From: an uncultured Clostridium sp.
Lineage (GTDB): Bacteria > Bacillota_A > Clostridia > TANB77 > CAG-508
Reading direction: 5' to 3'
DNA length: 8,734 nt
Assembly (NCBI GenBank): GCA_946491915.1
Contig: CAMLYR010000059.1
Coordinates: 1-8,734, forward strand
Part shown: piece by piece, positions 4,979-8,734 of the stretch
How the letters are laid out: the number at the start of each line of letters is the position of its first letter
Position numbering within the stretch: position 1 is the stretch's first letter
Made by a program: the position numbers and the translations under genes
Notes under the pieces: model-generated
Told to the model about the DNA's origin: nothing
Seen by the model: only the letters and a program-made list of their open reading frames with translations
The model's database searches: none

Positions 4979-5012
4979 AAAAGACTTCGAATATTATTTC
5001 GAAGTCTTTTTT
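4979..5012 (+). terminator. Strong intrinsic terminator, probably bidirectional
   Basis: AAAAGACTTCGAA (4979-4991) and TTCGAAGTCTTTT (4998-5010) form a perfect 13-bp stem with a 6-nt loop, followed by T's to 5012. It ends the 55-codon gene 12 nt after its stop. Read on the minus strand it also has a TTTT tract, so it can serve the convergent membrane-protein gene ending at 5063. Confidence 0.9.
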
Positions 5013-5062
5013 GAACTTTTTTCAAATCTTCTTTACGAATTCCTTACATTGATTACTTATAT

Positions 5063-5539
5063 TTATTTTTCTACTATACCTTTGATATCAAATTCAGCAA
5101 ATTCATCTAATGGCTCTGAAGTTTTGATTTCTATTTCTTGTGTCTCTCCTTTTTCTAAATCAGTTATTTTATATGGATATTTATAAATTTTATTTCCTTC
5201 TTCACTTTTGAAAATAAGCTGAACGCGCTTGTTGTTAAATTTTTCTCCTGATGTATTTGTTAAGATGGCTTTCCATGTATACACACCATCTTTTTCTTCA
5301 ATCTTTATATCTTTTAATTCCATTCCTAAAACTTCTTTTTCTTCTAAGATTCCTGCTTCAGTTTCTTCCTTTTTATTTAGAAAATTTGTTACTAAAAAAT
5401 ATATAGCAATCAAAGATAGAATGATCATAAATGAAATACATATGTTTTTAATGAATTTCTTATATGTCTTTTTCTCACCTTGTCTTTCATGACGTCTTCT
5501 TTTCTTTTCTGGTTTTAACATTCGTTTTGCTTTTTTCAC
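5063..5539 (-). CDS. Single-pass membrane protein with extracytoplasmic domain, function unknown
   Basis: The 158-residue protein begins with about 30 very basic residues (MKKAKRMLKPEKKRRRHERQ), has one membrane helix at about 32-54 (ICISFMIILSLIAIYFLV), then an acidic linker and a predicted beta-rich extracellular domain (72-158). That domain has short alternating strands, such as VYTWKAILTNTSG and RVQLIFKSEEGN, with an Ig-like look similar to FxLYD-type domains; this resemblance is tentative. Topology is N-in, C-out. The start is GTG at 5539, preceded by AAAGGGAG about 7 nt upstream. It follows the giant surface-protein gene after 124 bp on the same strand and may help anchor, assemble or sense that protein; this rests on position only. 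Confidence 0.8.
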   Translation of the reverse strand: MKKAKRMLKPEKKRRRHERQGEKKTYKKFIKNICISFMIILSLIAIYFLVTNFLNKKEETEAGILEEKEVLGMELKDIKIEEKDGVYTWKAILTNTSGEKFNNKRVQLIFKSEEGNKIYKYPYKITDLEKGETQEIEIKTSEPLDEFAEFDIKGIVEK

Positions 5540-5572
5540 TTTAAATCTCCCTTTTATTGTGAAAGTTTATTA

Positions 5573-5606
5573 TTGAAAGCAGAAGTTTTTATACTTCTGC
5601 TTTCAA
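5573..5606 (-). terminator. 14-bp hairpin between surface-protein gene and membrane-protein gene
   Basis: TTGAAAGCAGAAGT (5573-5586) and ACTTCTGCTTTCAA (5593-5606) are perfect reverse complements around a 6-nt loop. In the minus-strand transcript the stem is followed by TAATAAACTTT, not a clean U-tract. It may be a partial terminator or an mRNA-stabilising stem that sets a lower level for the downstream gene. Confidence 0.5.
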
Positions 5607-5617
5607 CATTGTTCTTT

Positions 5618-5639
5618 GTCATGTTGTATATGACATGAC
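5618..5639 (-). repeat. Short hairpin just after the surface-protein stop codon
   Basis: GTCATGT (5618-5624) and ACATGAC (5633-5639) form a 7-bp stem with an 8-nt loop, 24 nt past the stop codon of the surface-protein gene. With the next hairpin (5573-5606) it fills most of the 124-bp gap. No T-tract follows. Confidence 0.45.
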
Positions 5640-5663
5640 TTTATAGCTAGCTTTTGGAATCTC

Positions 5664-8600
5664 TTATTCTACTGTATAAATTTGCATATTGATTGTTGCA
5701 TCTTCTGGTACATCATTATCAATTAAGAATTTTCTTAAATCAAATTCATTATTTGTAACATAATTTGATTTAAAGTCTGCCCCATTAAGCACTACTTTTT
5801 TTTGTGCATTTTCTATATTATTTCCTGTATAAATAGTAACTCTTGCCTTGTCTGTGATATTGATATTTTGACCTTTATCACTTAATAATACAGTTCCTTT
5901 ACCAGTTACAGTTCTTAAGTTATGTTCTTTATTGATGTCTTCATTTTCTTTGATATCTGTAAATGCTTTTTCTAAATCACTAATATTATATGCAGGTAAA
6001 TATTGATCATATTGTTTTTCACCATCTTTACTTGTTAATAAGCTTGTTAATTGAGATCCATCTACTCCTTTAGTAAATCCTATTGCATAAAGTTTAGATT
6101 GAATATCTCCTACCTTACAATCTCTAATATCTTCTGCATATTTTGGTGCATCTTCTTTGTCATCTCTATTATCATTACCATCCGTAATTAAGATTGCACT
6201 TGTTGCTATTTTCTTGCTTGTTTGAGATTCTACCTTGTTTAATGCTCCTTTTAATCCTGTTGCTATATTTGTACCAGATTGTAATCCTGGATTTGTTACA
6301 GGATATTTTGTATATTTTGAAGTTGCTGAAAGATTTTGCAATAAATCAACATCTATAACATATGTTCCATCATCATTCTTTTTAAAATGTTGTTTATATG
6401 ATTTTGTACATACTTCTTCAAATGCTTCTTCTGGATTTTCTTGTGTAGTACAATATTCTGCAAATTTAACAGCTGCAGTATAGTGCTCTATAGTAAATAT
6501 GTTTTCGTATTCTTTTATTATATCATCTGGATTTGACATAAATCTTGTATTTAATTTTACGCCGTCACAGAATCCTACAATTGCAATTTCTCTCTTATTA
6601 GCTTCATTATTAGCCAAATATGAATATACAAATTTATCTAATGCAGTTTTTAATGAATACCATCTTGTACGTTCATATCCTGCTTGGTAATTGATTGTTC
6701 CATCAGCATTTCTTGGTGCATATGCCATTGTATCCATTTCTGGATCTGTATCTGCGTCTAAATCTGATGCTAAACTTAATGTCATATCTACTACTAAAAC
6801 AACACTTTGTTGACATAATTCTGTTTTTGTTTCATAAATATTGATTTCTTTCATTGCATTATTGGTAATTGTCTCTGAAGTATTTCCTTCACCATCTGTT
6901 GCTGTATTAGTAATTGGTGTTCCTAACGCTTCATTCAAAACTTTTACTGTAAATGTAATTGTTACTTTTCCATTTCCTGGTACAGATAATTCTAATTTAC
7001 CATTCTTCATATCTTCTATTTGAGCTTCAGATAATTTTGTTGTTTCTCCACCAGTTGTTGTTACACGAATACCGTCTTTAGTTAATTCTGTATTTGCTGG
7101 TATTTCTTCTTTAACTGTTGTCTTACCTGGTACTGGCGAGTTATTTTCTAATACAACTTGGTAAGTAATGGTTGATCCGACTTTTATCTCTTCACCATTT
7201 GTATCTGAATATTTATAGATTTCAATATCAGATTTCATATTTGCAGTTATAATAGCGGTTGCATCTTTCTCTATTTGTGTTATTGGATCTTCTCCTTCTG
7301 TTCTATTTTCTGCATTACCTGTCATTGTAGCAACATTTTCAATATCTAATATATCTTTATCTGTATTATCTCTATCCATACTTCCTATTTCATAAGTTAC
7401 AACAACTTCTACAGTTTCTCCTGGTTCTAATGTTGCTTTTTGTCCTCCTAATAAGTCTTTTCCTGCTGTTTTAGCTGGATCGGTTATTGTAATATTGGTT
7501 CCTGCTGGTAATACTGTTGCATTTACAACTGTTACATCTCTGTCATCTGTTACTTTGAAATCTTTTATGGTAATATTTCCAGAGTTTGTTGCTGTAATTT
7601 TGTAAGTTAATACATCTGTTTTATTAGCTTTATCATTATATGTGATTGTATTGGTTTCTTTATCTTCTACACCTAGTTTTGTTGCTGTTTCATTGACCTT
7701 TGTGATTTCTTTCTTGATTGAAGGTTCAAGGTCATAATCTACCATAACGGTTGCTGTACTTTCTTCTTCATCAGGTGTTTCCGTACTTGTAACAATTGCT
7801 GTATTAGACATCTTATCTGCATTAGCTACATCAAATAATTGTACTTTATAAGATACTGTTAAGATATAACCATCATTAGGTTCTATGGTTGTTGGTACAT
7901 TTGCTGTATTTAATAAGTTATCATTTACATTGACAGTTGCTTTATTAACATTTTTTGGTGTTCCCATTTCACCATTATCAATAGGTGTCACACTTACAAT
8001 GTTAACTAGTCTTTCGTCTGTTACATTTACATCATGTAATATTACATTTCCTTCATTTTTTACCACAATGTTGTAAATGATGGTATCTCCATTATTTACT
8101 GCTTGTGAATCATATATTGTCTCTGTTCCATTTTCAGTAACTTTATTTTGATCTATAATATTTGGTGTTTGTGTTCCGTTAAGAATAACTTGTTCAGCTG
8201 TCTTTTTAATAGTTATGTCTGGTACTTCACGTCTATTGGTTATGTTATAACTATTATCATATATTGATGTATAACCTTCAACTTCATCTTCTAAAACTGT
8301 ATACTCAATTTCCTCTCCTTTTGAATATTTTGGAACATCTTCAAATGTATATTCCCAATTATCCTCTGCTGTTACATCTTGTGAGTCAACTTCAGCTCCA
8401 TTTGCTAATAAATTAACTGTTATTGTTGTTTTTCTTATTCCATCTTTATTATTTACATCATCCCAAGTTTTTTGACCATGTATATCGATTGTTTCTGGAG
8501 TATATGTATTAATCAAATTATATTTGTTGTTTACATCCACTGTTGTGGTATATCCGCTAACTGGTACTTCTGCAATTTGATATTCAATTTCTACTCCATT

Positions 8601-8734
8601 TTCATATTTTGGTACATTTTCAAAACTGTATTTCCATTCGCCATTTTTGTCTGCTTTTACGGTTGTTCTAGTATATTCTGTAAATTCTCCTTCTGTTCCA
8701 ACTCTATAATTTAAAATAACTGTAATTTCAGTAG
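5664..8734 (-). CDS. Giant surface protein: Cna_B repeats, DUF11-like repeats and C-terminal VWA domain (5' end beyond window)
   Basis: The frame is open to the right edge, giving 1022 visible residues and no start codon; the GTG at 8540 is an internal valine. In order there are: a partial Cna_B domain (1-78), a full Cna_B domain (about 79-170, with Lys88, Glu143 and Asn166 as likely isopeptide residues), three DUF11-like beta domains (about 172-334, 335-499, 500-635; strands such as GDTIIYNIVVKNEGN, LTYKITATNSGNITI, STITYQVVLENNS), a von Willebrand A domain (about 642-929), and a C-terminal module of about 90 residues. The VWA metal site is D649-x-T651-x-S653 with Thr821 and Asp851. Five cysteines (640, 722, 761, 775, 872) lie in or next to it. 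The protein ends NMQIYTVE with no LPXTG and no membrane segment. It is probably an extracellular adhesin or scaffold; ligand unknown. Confidence 0.85.
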   Translation of the reverse strand, partial: TEITVILNYRVGTEGEFTEYTRTTVKADKNGEWKYSFENVPKYENGVEIEYQIAEVPVSGYTTTVDVNNKYNLINTYTPETIDIHGQKTWDDVNNKDGIRKTTITVNLLANGAEVDSQDVTAEDNWEYTFEDVPKYSKGEEIEYTVLEDEVEGYTSIYDNSYNITNRREVPDITIKKTAEQVILNGTQTPNIIDQNKVTENGTETIYDSQAVNNGDTIIYNIVVKNEGNVILHDVNVTDERLVNIVSVTPIDNGEMGTPKNVNKATVNVNDNLLNTANVPTTIEPNDGYILTVSYKVQLFDVANADKMSNTAIVTSTETPDEEESTATVMVDYDLEPSIKKEITKVNETATKLGVEDKETNTITYNDKANKTDVLTYKITATNSGNITIKDFKVTDDRDVTVVNATVLPAGTNITITDPAKTAGKDLLGGQKATLEPGETVEVVVTYEIGSMDRDNTDKDILDIENVATMTGNAENRTEGEDPITQIEKDATAIITANMKSDIEIYKYSDTNGEEIKVGSTITYQVVLENNSPVPGKTTVKEEIPANTELTKDGIRVTTTGGETTKLSEAQIEDMKNGKLELSVPGNGKVTITFTVKVLNEALGTPITNTATDGEGNTSETITNNAMKEINIYETKTELCQQSVVLVVDMTLSLASDLDADTDPEMDTMAYAPRNADGTINYQAGYERTRWYSLKTALDKFVYSYLANNEANKREIAIVGFCDGVKLNTRFMSNPDDIIKEYENIFTIEHYTAAVKFAEYCTTQENPEEAFEEVCTKSYKQHFKKNDDGTYVIDVDLLQNLSATSKYTKYPVTNPGLQSGTNIATGLKGALNKVESQTSKKIATSAILITDGNDNRDDKEDAPKYAEDIRDCKVGDIQSKLYAIGFTKGVDGSQLTSLLTSKDGEKQYDQYLPAYNISDLEKAFTDIKENEDINKEHNLRTVTGKGTVLLSDKGQNINITDKARVTIYTGNNIENAQKKVVLNGADFKSNYVTNNEFDLRKFLIDNDVPEDATINMQIYTVE

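Noticed and set aside
5946..6809. VWA domain taken as a sign of a sortase-assembled pilus operon
   Set aside because: No LPXTG motif, sortase or other pilin gene is visible in the window.
8538..8540. GTG at 8540 as the start of the surface-protein gene
   Set aside because: The same frame stays open to 8734 and encodes a good Cna_B domain (ending VSGYTTTVDVNNKYNLINTY), so the codon is internal.
6235..8714. Several plus-strand open frames of 60-82 codons opposite the large surface-protein gene
   Set aside because: They are antisense shadows of a long, clearly coding minus-strand frame, without ribosome sites or recognisable products.

Overview
The window comes from a very AT-rich, spore-forming, low-GC Gram-positive bacterium, most likely a Clostridia member. 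The evidence is an intact pro-sigma-K gene, a clostridial-type glutamyl-tRNA synthetase N-terminus, strong GGAGG-type ribosome sites, and a large Cna_B/DUF11/VWA surface protein. No species can be named from the sequence alone.

Left part (1-1787, all minus strand): the N-terminus of gltX (running off the left edge), a small basic protein of unknown function ending 2 bp before gltX, a perfect 68-bp inverted repeat (664-831), and a DUF368/PopT-type undecaprenyl-phosphate flippase gene ending 2 bp from that repeat.

Middle part (about 1900-3575, minus strand): two tandem type II toxin-antitoxin modules, each a Phd/YefM-type antitoxin followed by an overlapping RelE/ParE-type toxin. They form a mosaic. 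Promoter, operator and the first 83 antitoxin residues are almost identical. The antitoxin C-terminus and toxin body have diverged together. A 62-bp toxin tail is again almost identical. Both toxins have their expected C-terminus in the +1 frame, interrupted at the same place. This is the most unusual feature of the window.

Right-middle part (3604-5012, plus strand): sigK with a leader holding two tandem hairpins that carry a compensatory base-pair change, then a 55-codon gene for a small basic membrane-like protein with its own strong sigma-A promoter and a strong terminator. That terminator also faces the convergent genes on its right.

Right part (5063-8734, minus strand): a very large surface protein (Cna_B, Cna_B, three DUF11-like domains, then a C-terminal VWA domain, no sorting signal) whose start lies beyond the right edge. 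It is followed by a small single-pass membrane protein with an extracytoplasmic domain; the two may work together at the cell surface.
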